64,000 nt of DNA from Candidatus Tisiphia endosymbiont of Dascillus cervinus. Its GTDB lineage: Bacteria > Pseudomonadota > Alphaproteobacteria > Rickettsiales > Rickettsiaceae. The notes beneath the pieces were generated by a model, which did not search any database, was not told where the DNA came from, and saw only the letters and a list, made by a program, of their open reading frames with translations. Position numbers and translations under genes: made by a program. Shown here piece by piece: positions 1 to 9,057 of the stretch. The stretch spans positions 1,054,001-1,118,000 of the forward strand of contig NZ_OZ032146.1 of the NCBI RefSeq assembly GCF_964026405.1, written 5' to 3'. The first letter of the stretch is position 1; each line of letters starts with the position of its first letter.

Positions 1-903
1 ATTTGCAGAACCTTTGTATGGCGATGCAGAAAGTGCCTCAATGCTACCGATCAGTTCATTTACCGACAAATGAATTTTTTGATCGATGTTGCCAACAATA
101 GCTTTCTGTTTATTACTAACAGGCAAAGGTGGTTTTTCATAGGCTGATACCATGAGAGCATAAATTTTATCTACCATAGTACGAAATTCCATACTTTGAA
201 CATCACGTAAACGAGGGAGGGTAATTGCTAATTCTGATACAATACGCCCAGGATTAGATGAAAGTATTAACACTTTGTCAGCCATAGTTACTGCTTCTTC
301 AATCGAATGAGTTACCAATACCACCGACTGCATTTGAGTTTTTCCACTACTCCACAGATCAAGAAAATCATTCTTTAAGGTATTAGCAGTTAGAACATCA
401 AGAGCGGAAAAAGCTTCATCCATAAGTAAAATTTCTGGTCTGAGAACTAATGCTCTAGCAAAACCTACTCGTTGCTTCATGCCACCTGATAATTCTTTTG
501 GATATGCTGACTCAAAACCATCAAGTCCTATCATATCTATGACCTCTAATGCACGTTTGCGACGTTCATACTCAGAAATATTAAAACTTTTTAAACCTAG
601 CTCAACATTCTCAAAAACAGTCAACCATGGAAAAAGTGCAAATGTTTGGAAAATCATACTAATATCACAACGATCACGAAAAGCAGGTTTTTTATTTAGT
701 ATTACTTTACCTTTAACTGGTTTTGTAAAACCTGCGATAATTCTTAGTAATGTTGATTTTCCAGATCCAGATTTTCCCAGTATCGCAACTATCTCATTAG
801 GTTTTAGTTTTAGAGTAACATTATCTAGTATCTTTTGCGTACTATGATCATCTTTTGTAAAACTTTGTGTAATTGATATTAATTCAAGTAAATTATTATT
901 CAT
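1..903 (-). CDS. ABC transporter ATP-binding protein, nitrate/sulfonate/taurine type (3' end beyond window)
   Basis: Reading the minus strand from ATG at 903 gives an open frame that runs off the left edge, so about 301 codons are visible. It contains a Walker A motif GKSGSGKST, the signature LSGGMKQR and a Walker B/D-loop [11 protein letters not shown], followed by the H-loop LVTHSIEEA. This is the usual layout of the NitT/TauT (SsuB, TauB, NrtD) ATPases, which energise uptake of small anions across the inner membrane. Past the ATPase, the segment ending [13 protein letters not shown] resembles the AAA-associated C-terminal domain (PF09821) found in longer family members. The substrate cannot be told from the ATPase. 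The permease and binding protein are not in the window. Confidence 0.88.
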   Translation of the reverse strand, partial: MNNNLLELISITQSFTKDDHSTQKILDNVTLKLKPNEIVAILGKSGSGKSTLLRIIAGFTKPVKGKVILNKKPAFRDRCDISMIFQTFALFPWLTVFENVELGLKSFNISEYERRKRALEVIDMIGLDGFESAYPKELSGGMKQRVGFARALVLRPEILLMDEAFSALDVLTANTLKNDFLDLWSSGKTQMQSVVLVTHSIEEAVTMADKVLILSSNPGRIVSELAITLPRLRDVQSMEFRTMVDKIYALMVSAYEKPPLPVSNKQKAIVGNIDQKIHLSVNELIGSIEALSASPYKGSAN

Positions 904-952
904 AGGTCTTACTCTTTTTGTAAAATGGTCAACTTGAATGATAAAAAAAGTT

Positions 953-1044
953 AAAATGCACTCTCGTCAGCCGCTTCAAGAATGCATTTTTCTGAATATT
1001 CTAGCCAGTTTTGGATTAAAATTAAAAATTTTAATCCAAAACTG
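953..1044. repeat. partial five-hairpin element (hairpins 4 and 5)
   Basis: An imperfect palindrome at 953-991 (AAAATGCA...GCATTTT with loop GCCGCTTC) matches hairpin 4 of the elements at 47.2, 48.1 and 53.4 kb. A 40-nt perfect-type palindrome at 1005-1044 (CAGTTTTGGATTAAAA and its complement) sits where hairpin 5 would be. No gene is seen in the rest of 904-1252. Confidence 0.7.
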
Positions 1045-1252
1045 AAGTTAACTAATGATAATAAAGTAAATATTCTTTGCTAAATCCATTACAATTGTGC
1101 TACATTCCGTAGTGCATTTCTCAATTACTATAAAATCATAGTTTTGAGATAACCTAACGTAAGAAAATTATTGATGGAATTAATTTCTTTGATTATTAAT
1201 TATTTTCTAATAATCTAAAATATAGTATAATTTACAAGAAAATTAAGTAAAA

Positions 1253-1894
1253 ATGTTTAACATTGCATCAAAAGATAAACAACTAGATAGAACTACAGTA
1301 TCTAGTGTTTTTTATAAATTAGGACAAAAAGAAAAAAAAGAAAAGACTAGAATTAGTGAGTTATTAGTTGATTTTCATGAAAATGGTCTTCTATTAACGA
1401 TACTTTTTTTTGCAATACCAGTTGCAATTCCGCTGCCGTATCTTCCAGGTTTTACTACTATAGTAGGTATTCCTTTGATGATTCTATCTATGCAGATGTT
1501 GCTTGGTTTTAGACAAGTTTCTTTACCATCCAAAATTAATAACTATCAAATTAGCAATGATATACTTATTAATATAAGTGACAAGATTGTACCAAAGATT
1601 AAATTTGTAGAAAAATATATACGACCAAGATTTAGTTTCGCAGCCTCTATATATTGTGAACAATTTATTGGTTTAATATCGCTGATTTGCTCTATTGCTA
1701 TATCAATACCTTTACCTCTAACTAACGCTGTACCTGCACTAGGCATTACAATAATGGCATTAGGTCTTTTAAACCGAGATGGATTAACTATAGTTCTTGG
1801 ATTTATTACCTCTATAGTTGGACTTATTATAGCTTTTATAGCAATCTCTGCTAGCTGGATTAGTATTAAATATTTATTTAATCTATTCTTCTGA
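1253..1894 (+). CDS. ExoD-family membrane protein
   Basis: A 213-residue protein with a hydrophilic N-terminal 45 residues and then several hydrophobic segments (about 45-80, 135-165 and 175-212). The repeated FxIPxxIPLPxxPG-like turns (IPVAIPLPYLPGFT near 62, ISIPLPLTNAVPALGI near 150) are typical of the ExoD family (PF06055), named for a Sinorhizobium gene needed for exopolysaccharide synthesis and invasion. The molecular function of the family is not established. It starts at ATG 1253 and ends 59 nt before purC, so the two could share a transcript. Family assignment is from recognised sequence pattern only. Confidence 0.75.
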   Translation: MFNIASKDKQLDRTTVSSVFYKLGQKEKKEKTRISELLVDFHENGLLLTILFFAIPVAIPLPYLPGFTTIVGIPLMILSMQMLLGFRQVSLPSKINNYQISNDILINISDKIVPKIKFVEKYIRPRFSFAASIYCEQFIGLISLICSIAISIPLPLTNAVPALGITIMALGLLNRDGLTIVLGFITSIVGLIIAFIAISASWISIKYLFNLFF

Positions 1895-1953
1895 TATAAT
1901 AAATATTAAATTTGTACAAAAGGTGAAAGCCGCTACTATAGAATCTTTTTCAA

Positions 1954-2670
1954 ATGAAACAAAAGTTATATCAAGGATCAAGTAAAGCTCTTTATCAGTC
2001 ACAAGAAGATTTTGCTTTTATTATGGCGTTTACTGACAAAATTACTTTAGAAAACGGAGAGATTTTTGATATTTCGGGCAAAGGGGTGCTGAATAATAAT
2101 ATTTCGTCCTTCATAATGAGCAGACTTGATATGGTAGGAATAGATAACCACCTAATTGAAAAAATTAACATGCGTGAGCAATTAATACAATCTGTAGATA
2201 TTTTCCCCGTTCAAATATTAGTTTCTACAGTAGCTTGCGGTAGGTTTGTAAAAGAATTCTCTATGGAAGAAGGATACGTATTTGATCATCCAATTATCGA
2301 TTTTAGAGTTAGAAGTAGTGAGTTAAAGCATCCTATAATTAATGAACACCAAATACTAAATTTTGGTTGGTTAAGTAAACAAGAAATTGATGAAGTAAAA
2401 CATAAAGCCATAAGAACATACGATTTTTTAAGTGGATTATTTACAGGTATTGGTATAAGGCTTGTTGAATGCAAACTAGAATTTGGCAGAGTGTTTAATG
2501 GTGAGGAATTTATGGTAATGTTGGCTGATGAAATTAGCCCGGATAATTGTCGTTTATGGAATATGAATAATAATGAGAAACTTGGAGCAGAAATGATTGC
2601 CAGTGATCCAGAAAAAGCTCTGAAATCTTATCAGGCAATAGCTGATTTATTAAAAGATAGAACTTTTTAA
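1954..2670 (+). CDS. purC: phosphoribosylaminoimidazole-succinocarboxamide synthase (SAICAR synthetase)
   Basis: The 238-residue product has the normal PurC length and carries its landmarks: the N-terminal LYQGSSKALY strand pair, KGVLNNNISSF, the MREQL...FPVQILVSTVACG segment, and LVECKLEFGR followed by LADEISPDNCRLW. PurC joins aspartate to CAIR with ATP in de novo purine synthesis. No other pur gene is in the window. From general knowledge, Rickettsia genomes keep a purC homologue although the rest of the pathway is missing, so its role here is uncertain. The family call is firm; the physiological role is not. Confidence 0.9.
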   Translation: MKQKLYQGSSKALYQSQEDFAFIMAFTDKITLENGEIFDISGKGVLNNNISSFIMSRLDMVGIDNHLIEKINMREQLIQSVDIFPVQILVSTVACGRFVKEFSMEEGYVFDHPIIDFRVRSSELKHPIINEHQILNFGWLSKQEIDEVKHKAIRTYDFLSGLFTGIGIRLVECKLEFGRVFNGEEFMVMLADEISPDNCRLWNMNNNEKLGAEMIASDPEKALKSYQAIADLLKDRTF

Positions 2671-2671
2671 G

Positions 2672-2770
2672 TACACTCAAATGCTTTGAAGAATTGGATT
2701 TGAAAATGAATGGTGAGCATGCAAATCCATGATATTTTCAAAAAACAATTTGTAGGAGCAGAAGAGTGTA
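2672..2770. repeat. Rickettsia-type palindromic repeat, family A
   Basis: Ends read TACACTCAAATGCTTTGAAG and ...GCAGAAGAGTGTA, nearly inverted to each other, with CAATT/AATTG blocks inside. It lies between purC and nuoI and is one of about eleven family A or A' copies in the window. Confidence 0.8.
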
Positions 2771-2853
2771 TATAGTATACCTAAAACCTTCTCTAGGAAG
2801 AAAAAATAAATTGTAAACATGCTTAGTGCTACAAATTTTTGGTGTATAATAAA

Positions 2854-3339
2854 ATGAAAATAATTAGTTACCTGAAGTCTTTTTTTTTATTTGAAATAAT
2901 CTCAGGGCTTAGTCTAACTTTGAAGTATTTCTTCAAACCTAAAGTAACTATAAATTATCCCTATGAGAAGGGAAGGATAAGCCCAAGATTTAAAGGTGAG
3001 AATGCATTAAGGCGTTACGCTAATGGTGAGGAACGTTGTATTGCTTGTAAGCTTTGTGAAGCAATTTGTCCGGCTCAAGCTATTATTATTGAAGCAGAAG
3101 AAAGAGAAGATGGTAGTAGGCGTACCACTAGGTACGATATTGATATGACTAAATGCATTTATTGTGGTTTATGTCAGGAGGCGTGTCCAGTTGATGCTAT
3201 AGTGGAAGGTCCTAATTTTGAATTTGCTACTATTACCCATGAAGAATTGCTTTATGACAAAGAAAAATTATTGAAGAATGGTGATATGTGGGAACAAGAA
3301 TTAGCAATTAAGCTACATAATGATTATAAATATAGATAA
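2854..3339 (+). CDS. nuoI: NADH-quinone oxidoreductase subunit I
   Basis: A 161-residue peripheral-arm subunit of respiratory complex I that carries iron-sulfur clusters N6a and N6b and passes electrons toward quinone at the membrane. Two classic 4Fe-4S motifs are visible: C62-x2-C65-x2-C68-x3-C72P and C101-x2-C104-x2-C107-x3-C111P. A TTG at 2839 would extend the frame by five residues, but I chose ATG 2854 because the protein then begins [11 protein letters not shown], as in other Rickettsia NuoI. It heads nuoI-J-K-L, with 2 nt between its stop and the nuoJ ATG. Confidence 0.95.
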   Translation: MKIISYLKSFFLFEIISGLSLTLKYFFKPKVTINYPYEKGRISPRFKGENALRRYANGEERCIACKLCEAICPAQAIIIEAEEREDGSRRTTRYDIDMTKCIYCGLCQEACPVDAIVEGPNFEFATITHEELLYDKEKLLKNGDMWEQELAIKLHNDYKYR

Positions 3340-3341
3340 TT

Positions 3342-3956
3342 ATGGAGATGTTTTTTTATTTATTTGCGGGGTTAATGGTTATAAGTAGTTGTTTGGTAGT
3401 CATCAGTAAAAACCCTGTTTATTCTGTCTTATGGTTGATCTTTACTTTCTGTAACGGTTCGGGGCTAATGGTTTTGCTAGGGGCAGAATTTTTAGCAATG
3501 ATATTGATTGTTATATATGTTGGGGCAGTAGCAGTATTATTTTTGTTTGTTATAATGATGTTGAATATTCGTTTTACCGATGTTATTGTGCAATTTAAAA
3601 GAAACTTATTTATAAGTATTGCTGTTGCACTTATTATGTTTGCTGATCTTGTCCTGATAATTTGGTTAGGTACTAAAAATATAATTTTAGATAATAACCA
3701 ATTTGAGATAACATCAGGTGTAACTAATACTCATGCTATTGGGGAAATACTATATACCGATTATATCTTACCTTTTCAAGTTTCGGGTATTATTCTATTT
3801 GTGGCAATGATATCTTGTATTACCTTAACTATTCGACATCGCAGCGAAGTTAAAAGACAGGATATTGCTAAGCAGTATGCTAAAAATAAAGATAACTCCA
3901 TATTAATGGTCAAACCACATTTAAATAAGGGAATAGAAGGACTCAAATATGATTAG
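3342..3956 (+). CDS. nuoJ: NADH-quinone oxidoreductase subunit J
   Basis: A 204-residue integral membrane subunit of complex I, part of the proton-pumping arm. Five hydrophobic segments are visible. The conserved stretch [21 protein letters not shown] around residues 49-70 is the hallmark of the family: the pi-bulged third helix and quinone-proximal region. Its 3' end overlaps nuoK by 8 nt, pointing to translational coupling. Length is normal for alphaproteobacteria. Confidence 0.95.
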   Translation: MEMFFYLFAGLMVISSCLVVISKNPVYSVLWLIFTFCNGSGLMVLLGAEFLAMILIVIYVGAVAVLFLFVIMMLNIRFTDVIVQFKRNLFISIAVALIMFADLVLIIWLGTKNIILDNNQFEITSGVTNTHAIGEILYTDYILPFQVSGIILFVAMISCITLTIRHRSEVKRQDIAKQYAKNKDNSILMVKPHLNKGIEGLKYD

Positions 3957-4263
3957 TACTATTACTTTGGAACATTATTTAACTTTATCGGCCCTCATTT
4001 TTAGTATAGGGATGGTTGGTTTGTTTATGCATCGTAAGAATGTCATAACAATTCTTATGTCAATTGAATTGATGCTGCTGGCTGTAAACATCAATTTTGT
4101 GGCATTCTCTACTTATACACATGAGATGTCTGGACAAATTTTTAGTATAATAATTTTAACAATAGCAGCTGCTGAAACCACAATAGGACTTGCAATATTA
4201 CTAGTTTATTTTAGAAATAAAGGCTCAATAGAAGTGGGTGATATAAATCAGATGAAGGGCTAA
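3949..4263 (+). CDS. nuoK: NADH-quinone oxidoreductase subunit K
   Basis: A 104-residue, three-helix membrane subunit of complex I. The conserved [16 protein letters not shown] segment near residues 38-53 carries a membrane glutamate used in proton transfer, and [17 protein letters not shown] near 75-90 carries the second. Family length is about 100 residues. It overlaps the end of nuoJ and is followed 5 nt later by nuoL. Confidence 0.95.
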   Translation: MISTITLEHYLTLSALIFSIGMVGLFMHRKNVITILMSIELMLLAVNINFVAFSTYTHEMSGQIFSIIILTIAAAETTIGLAILLVYFRNKGSIEVGDINQMKG

Positions 4264-4268
4264 TTGAT

Positions 4269-6194
4269 ATGATAGCTTCGGCAGCAACACTTACAGTAAT
4301 GTTACCTTTAATCTCTGGTATTATCAATGGTTTGTTTTGTCAGTGTTTTAGCAAGAAGCAAGCAGCTTTTATTGCCACTATTGCAATAAGTTTATCGGCA
4401 ATATTAGCTAGCTTGATATTTTATAATGTAGCAGTACACAAAGTCGTTATTCATCTAATTTTAGCAAAATGGCTAGTGGTTGGTGAGATAAACATAAATT
4501 GGGCAATTTATGTTGATCAGCTGACTGCTATTATGTTCATAGTGGTTACTTGGATTTCAGCTGTAGTACATATTTATTCTCTTGGCTATATGGCGGATGA
4601 TGATGGATTACCTAAATTTCTATCATTTCTATCATTATTCACTTTCTTTATGCTAGCTTTGGTATCAGCAGATAATTTTGTACAATTATTTTTTGGTTGG
4701 GAAGGTGTTGGCCTATGTTCGTACTTATTAATTGGCTTTTGGTATCAAAAAGAATCAGCGAATAAAGCAGCAATTAAAGCCTTTATAGTAAATAGGGTAG
4801 GAGATTTTGCTTTTATACTTGGGATTATTACCATTATTGTTTATTTTGGTGTAGTTGATTTTGCTAGTGTATTTGATAAAGCAGAGTCATTATCTAAGAT
4901 GCAATTGAGTATATTGGGTTTTAAAGCAACAGTAATTGACGTGGTATGTTTACTATTATTCTTGGGATGCATGGGCAAGTCGGCTCAAATTGGCTTGCAT
5001 ATATGGCTACCAGATGCTATGGAAGGACCAACGCCTGTCTCGGCACTTATTCACGCTGCAACTATGGTAACAGCCGGGGTCTTTTTAGTAGCTAGATGTT
5101 CTTATTTATTTGAATATAGTATAGGGGTATTGCACTTTATTGCCATTATTGGTGGTATTACATGTATATTTGCCGCAACTATTGCCATAGTTCAAGATGA
5201 TATAAAAAAAATTATTGCCTATTCTACTTGTAGCCAACTTGGTTATATGTTTCTTGCTTGTGGTGTGTCAGCTTATAATGCTGGTATTTTTCATTTAGTC
5301 ACCCATGCATTTTTTAAAGCTTTATTATTTTTATCAGCTGGTAGTGTAATTCACGCTTGTCATGAGCAAAATATTTTTAAGATTGGTGGTTTGAAAGATA
5401 AGATGCCAATTACTTATTGTAATTTTTTAATTGGATCACTGGCACTCATAGGTATTTATCCTTTAGCAGGATTTTATTCAAAAGATGCTATTTTAGAGCT
5501 AGCATATAGTAGCGGTGGTATCGGTACTATCGTGTTTATTCTTGGAATTCTTGCTGCAGTCCTGACTGCCATTTATTCTATGAAAATTATCTTATTAGTA
5601 TTTCATGGAAAAACTAGACTAACTATTGACATCAATCATGTCCATGAATCACCCCATATCATGAATGGACCACTTAGTCTTTTAGTGGCAGGTAGTTTTC
5701 TTGCAGGAATGATAGGTTATTATATATTGTTTTTTGACAAACCAAATGGTTATTTCCTTGATAGTATATTTAACATTCATATTTACCAAATACTAGCAAT
5801 TCATCCTCCTCTTTATATAAAATTATTACCAATGGTTTCAGGACTAATAGGTATTATTTTGGGGCTTTATTTTTATAGAAGAATCAAAGAAAAAATAAAA
5901 ATAGGATTTATAGAAAAGCTGTTGGTACATAAATATTATTTTGATGAGGTTTATGACTTTGTGATAGTAAGATTAGTAACTAACTTAAGTAAGTTATGCA
6001 ATTTGATGGATCAAAGAGTGATAGATAGATTTGGTCCAAATAGCTTTGCCAAAACGGTAAATTACTTTGGTTTTTTGGTGAGTAGATCGCAGACAGGTTA
6101 CGTATTTAATTACACTTTATATATAGTTTTATGTATAGTTGTTTATATTACTTTCTTTATAATAGGAATATTGCGAACTGATTCTTTTTGGTAA
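4269..6194 (+). CDS. nuoL: NADH-quinone oxidoreductase subunit L
   Basis: A 641-residue antiporter-like subunit at the end of the complex I membrane arm. The start region, [19 protein letters not shown] near 140-160 with the conserved membrane glutamate, and [25 protein letters not shown] near 245-270 are diagnostic, and a long amphipathic C-terminal region is present. In Rickettsia and most alphaproteobacteria nuoL is followed at once by nuoM and nuoN. Here the next genes are a broken cyclase and a broken beta-lactamase, so nuoM and nuoN must lie elsewhere if the cell has complete complex I. Confidence 0.95.
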   Translation: MIASAATLTVMLPLISGIINGLFCQCFSKKQAAFIATIAISLSAILASLIFYNVAVHKVVIHLILAKWLVVGEININWAIYVDQLTAIMFIVVTWISAVVHIYSLGYMADDDGLPKFLSFLSLFTFFMLALVSADNFVQLFFGWEGVGLCSYLLIGFWYQKESANKAAIKAFIVNRVGDFAFILGIITIIVYFGVVDFASVFDKAESLSKMQLSILGFKATVIDVVCLLLFLGCMGKSAQIGLHIWLPDAMEGPTPVSALIHAATMVTAGVFLVARCSYLFEYSIGVLHFIAIIGGITCIFAATIAIVQDDIKKIIAYSTCSQLGYMFLACGVSAYNAGIFHLVTHAFFKALLFLSAGSVIHACHEQNIFKIGGLKDKMPITYCNFLIGSLALIGIYPLAGFYSKDAILELAYSSGGIGTIVFILGILAAVLTAIYSMKIILLVFHGKTRLTIDINHVHESPHIMNGPLSLLVAGSFLAGMIGYYILFFDKPNGYFLDSIFNIHIYQILAIHPPLYIKLLPMVSGLIGIILGLYFYRRIKEKIKIGFIEKLLVHKYYFDEVYDFVIVRLVTNLSKLCNLMDQRVIDRFGPNSFAKTVNYFGFLVSRSQTGYVFNYTLYIVLCIVVYITFFIIGILRTDSFW

Positions 6195-6213
6195 GTTTGA
6201 AGAAGGGATAGCC

Positions 6214-6916
6214 ATGATTTTTCCATACAAAATTATTGATTTCACACACTCTTGATGAACAAATTCCTTCATGGAGTGGAGGCTGTGGGTTTAATATTGA
6301 GATTAAATTGGATTATTCTGACTGTCTACAAAATGAAGAATTTCGCGTGCAGCAGTTCAAAATGCATGCCGGGATTGGTACACATATGGATGCACCAGCA
6401 CACTGTATTCCAGGTAGTACTACCATTGACCAAATACCATTATTGCAGCTGGTTGCTCCTTGTGTTGTTATTGATGTATCAAGCTTTTGTCATGAGCGTT
6501 ATAGTCTAAGCCTAACGGACATTGAACATTTTGAAGAACAATACGGAATGATCAGTGAGGGAAGTTTTGTGATGATCAAAACAGGATGGGAAAAGTTTTG
6601 GGGTGATCCGGGAAAGTATAGCAATAATCACATTTTTCCTTCTATATCAATTGAAGCAGCGGAGATACTGACAAAACGAGGTGTGTGCGGACTTGGTATT
6701 GACACTTTGTCACCAGACAGGCCAGTAGATGGATTTCCTGTTCATAAATTGTTTTTGGGCAATGGCAAATATATTGTTGAAAATGTTGCTAATTTGGCAA
6801 ATCTACCTATAACAGGAAGCTGTATCTTAGCTCTGCCAATTAAGGTAAGAGGGGCAACAGAAGCTCCGATAAGGCTTATTGGTTTAATAAAAGAAGAAAC
6901 AAACTTAAATTTTTAG
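6214..6916 (+). pseudogene. cyclase/arylformamidase-like metal hydrolase, frameshifted near codon 12
   Basis: From 6236 the frame encodes 226 residues with the cyclase family (PF04199) motif HxGTHxDxPxH (HAGIGTHMDAPAH near residue 44) and the late IDTLSPD block. The group includes KynB, which hydrolyses N-formylkynurenine, but substrates vary. The likely native start is ATG 6214, preceded by AGAAGG, which reads MIFPYKIIDFTHS and then stops. The remaining frame resumes as SHTLDEQIPSW. The family usually starts with IIDxTHxL, so a 2-nt loss in the CACAC run at about 6243-6250 best explains the break. A TTG start at 6236 without a ribosome site is the alternative. Confidence 0.75.
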
Positions 6917-6924
6917 AAGGTATA

Positions 6925-7711
6925 ATGAAAAAACTTATTTTATATTTAAGCATTGGGTTATTGTTTAACACATCCTCACTGGCAGATACCAAATGCTTTT
7001 TGGCTAAAGAAAATGATAAAATTATCAAACAAGAAGGTGATTGTGCATCACGCTATGCACCTTGCTCAACGTTCAAAATTGCCATTAGTTTGATGGGATA
7101 TGAAAGGATTGTTAGTTGATGAAACTCATCCTGAGTTACCATTTAAAGAAGGTTATGTAGATTGGCTTGACAGGTGGAAACAGCCCCACAATCCAACAAC
7201 ATGGATGCAAAATAGTTGTGTTTGGTATTCTCAAGTTTTGACGCAAAAGCTTGGGATGAGTAAATTCAAAGACTATGTTATAAAATTTAACTATGGGAAT
7301 CAAAATGTTTCAGGCGATAAAGGTAAAAACAATGGATTAACGAATTCATGGCTATCCAGTTCGTTGGAAATTTCACCTGAAGAGCAAGTCGTGTTCTTAC
7401 AGAATCTTATTGATAACAAATTACCAATAAGTCTTAAATCTCATGAAATGACAAAAAATATACTCTTTGTGGAGGAACTACCAAGCGGTTGGAAACTTTA
7501 TGGGAAAACAGGCAACGGTTCTCAACTTAATAAAAATAGAACTAAGAAGTTAGACCTCCAGCAAGGATGGTTTGTTGGTTGGATTCAAAGAGATAATAGG
7601 ACTATTGTATTTGTGAACCATATTACAGATGACAGTAAGCAAGACACTTATGCAAGCCTACGTGCTAAAGCAGAAGCAAAAGAAAAATTACTACATTTGA
7701 TTAAAGACTGA
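6925..7711 (+). pseudogene. class D (OXA-type) beta-lactamase, split by a frameshift
   Basis: The first 64 codons give a signal peptide (MKKLILYLSIGLLFNTSSLA) and the active-site serine motif STFK at 48-51. They then stop at 7117-7119. The rest continues in the next frame from about 7100 to 7711 with YGN, the KTG motif in YGKTGNGS and the WFVGWI strand. Joined, they match one class D serine hydrolase that would act in the periplasm on penicillins. The junction is at GATATGAAAGG: loss of two A residues (or gain of one base) restores continuity. All catalytic motifs survive, so the break is recent or is a sequence error. It lies 8 nt after the cyclase. Confidence 0.85.
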
Positions 7712-7769
7712 GCAAAAATGATTTGAAAAATTAGGCTTCGTGAAGATTTTGTTTTTATGAGTAGCTCTA

Positions 7770-7896
7770 TATACTCGAATGATCCTACAAATTGGAGTTG
7801 AAAATGAGGAGCAAGCGAACTAGGTGTACATTTAATATATGTGTACGCGAGTTCCTGATATTTTCAAAAAACAATTCTTCAAAGCATTCGAGTATA
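7770..7896. repeat. palindromic repeat, family A
   Basis: Full copy bounded by TATACTCGAATGAT and its complement ATTCGAGTATA, with TTGAAAATGA / ATATTTTCAA inside and a central part of inverted ACGCGAGTTC/GAACTAGGTG type. It fills the gap between the beta-lactamase and yidD. Confidence 0.85.
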
Positions 7897-7905
7897 CTCT
7901 TCCAA

Positions 7906-8154
7906 TTAATTTTCAGGTTGGGTAGTATTAGGCACAGGATCATATCCACCTTGACAGAAAGGATTACACCTAATTATTCTCTTAATAAATAACCATAATC
8001 CTTTAATATTACCATGCATTATTATTGCTGATCTAGCATATTCTGAACATGATGGATTAAAACGACAATTATCACCAAGTAGGGGGGAAATAAAGAATTG
8101 ATAAAATCTAATAAGTATGAGTAACAAATTAAAGCGATGTTTCATTTTGATCAT
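7906..8154 (-). CDS. yidD: membrane protein insertion efficiency factor YidD
   Basis: An 82-residue protein from ATG 8154. The diagnostic core is CRFxPSCSEYA followed by HGxxKGLWLxxKRIIRCxPFxxGGYDPVP, the whole Haemolytic/YidD domain (PF01809). YidD sits at the inner membrane and assists YidC-dependent insertion. The frame stays open upstream to an ATG at 8232, but those 26 extra residues are encoded by a family A palindrome, and other YidD proteins start close to MxKxLLLLIRFYQ, so I prefer 8154. Another ATG lies at 8145. Confidence 0.9.
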   Translation of the reverse strand: MIKMKHRFNLLLILIRFYQFFISPLLGDNCRFNPSCSEYARSAIIMHGNIKGLWLFIKRIIRCNPFCQGGYDPVPNTTQPEN

Positions 8155-8169
8155 GGTTAGCTCAAAAAG

Positions 8170-8270
8170 AGTATAATCAAATAATTTAAAGAATTGTTTT
8201 TTAAAAATATCATGAGTTTGCATGCTCACCATTCATTTTCAAATCCAATTCTTCAAATCATTTGAGTATA
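8170..8270. repeat. palindromic repeat, family A (abutting yidD)
   Basis: Left part reads GAGTATAATCAAATAATTT, right part CAAATCATTTGAGTATA, with the shared ATATCATG...GCATGCTCACC centre also found at 2672-2770. It occupies the upstream region of yidD and leaves an open frame into it. Confidence 0.75.
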
Positions 8271-8274
8271 TTAC

Positions 8275-8580
8275 TTACTTTGCAGTTTTTGGTTTTGAGT
8301 CTTTACGTCCATTGCAGGCAGATTTTAGTTTTTCACCAGCAGAGAACTTAGGTTGAACGTAAGCTTCAATTTTAAGAGGCTGACCAGTTCTAGGATTTTT
8401 GCCAGCTCTAGCTGCTACTTTACTAGAGTAAAACTTACCAAAGCCAATCAGTATTACGTCTTTACCTTCAGCAAGAATAGAAATAACTGCATTGGTAAAT
8501 GTATTTATAATCTTTTCAGCTTCAACTTTAGTACAATTTTGTTGGTTTGCTATATAATCAATGAATTCACCTTTGTGCAT
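8275..8580 (-). CDS. HU-family DNA-binding protein
   Basis: A 101-residue histone-like protein that binds and bends DNA as a dimer. The N-terminal helices (MHKGEFIDYIANQ...) are followed by the GFGKFYSSKVAARAGKNPRTGQ segment that leads into the DNA-binding arm, and by VQPKFSAGEKLK. A lysine-rich tail (GRKDSKPKTAK) extends about 10 residues beyond the typical 90. Start at 8580 is followed upstream by AAGGAAAAA. A second HU gene lies at 58154-58429, so the window alone carries two paralogues. Confidence 0.92.
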   Translation of the reverse strand: MHKGEFIDYIANQQNCTKVEAEKIINTFTNAVISILAEGKDVILIGFGKFYSSKVAARAGKNPRTGQPLKIEAYVQPKFSAGEKLKSACNGRKDSKPKTAK

Positions 8581-8794
8581 AAATTTTTCCTTTAAGTGAG
8601 TTAGTTTAATTTAATTCAGCTAATGATAGCTTGTCTATCAGGTAAAGATATAGATATAGATGTTGTAAATCAATAATTATTAGCTATTAAAGTTATCTAT
8701 ATTATAAAATATTTTCACTTTACGTTTCTTTTTGATATTATTAACACATATCTCTATTTGTTGTTACTGGCTGTCAAGCATCATCATATAAGCA

Positions 8795-8990
8795 TTCAAG
8801 CAGGGCAGTTTAAAAGTCACAACTAATGATAGAAAAGTTTGTTTTTTAAAATGCATAAATGTCATTGCGAAGAGCTGCAAAGCGGCGATGCGGCAATCCA
8901 ATAAATGTGGATTGCCACGACCACTACGTGGTCTCGCAATGGTGTCTTGTACTTTTCTGCAATTTTTAAATTGCCATAGGGGTTATGCGT
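8795..8990. repeat. nested palindromic repeat, family B core
   Basis: The core at about 8861-8945 reads GTCATTGCGAAGAG...GCAATCC and GGATTGCC...TCTCGCAATG. It is enclosed by GCAGGGCAGTTTAAAAGT on the left and AATTTTTAAATTGCC on the right, as in the copy at 58.6 kb. The remaining bases between 8581 and 9057 show no gene. Confidence 0.75.
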
Positions 8991-9057
8991 AAGGTGTGAG
9001 TAACTAATACTTCAATACTTCTTGTAGCACTTTAAACTCGATAATCTCAAGGCAAGT

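Noticed and set aside
479-847. Plus-strand frame of 122 codons
   Set aside because: It lies opposite the ABC ATPase, whose Walker and signature motifs make the minus strand the coding one.
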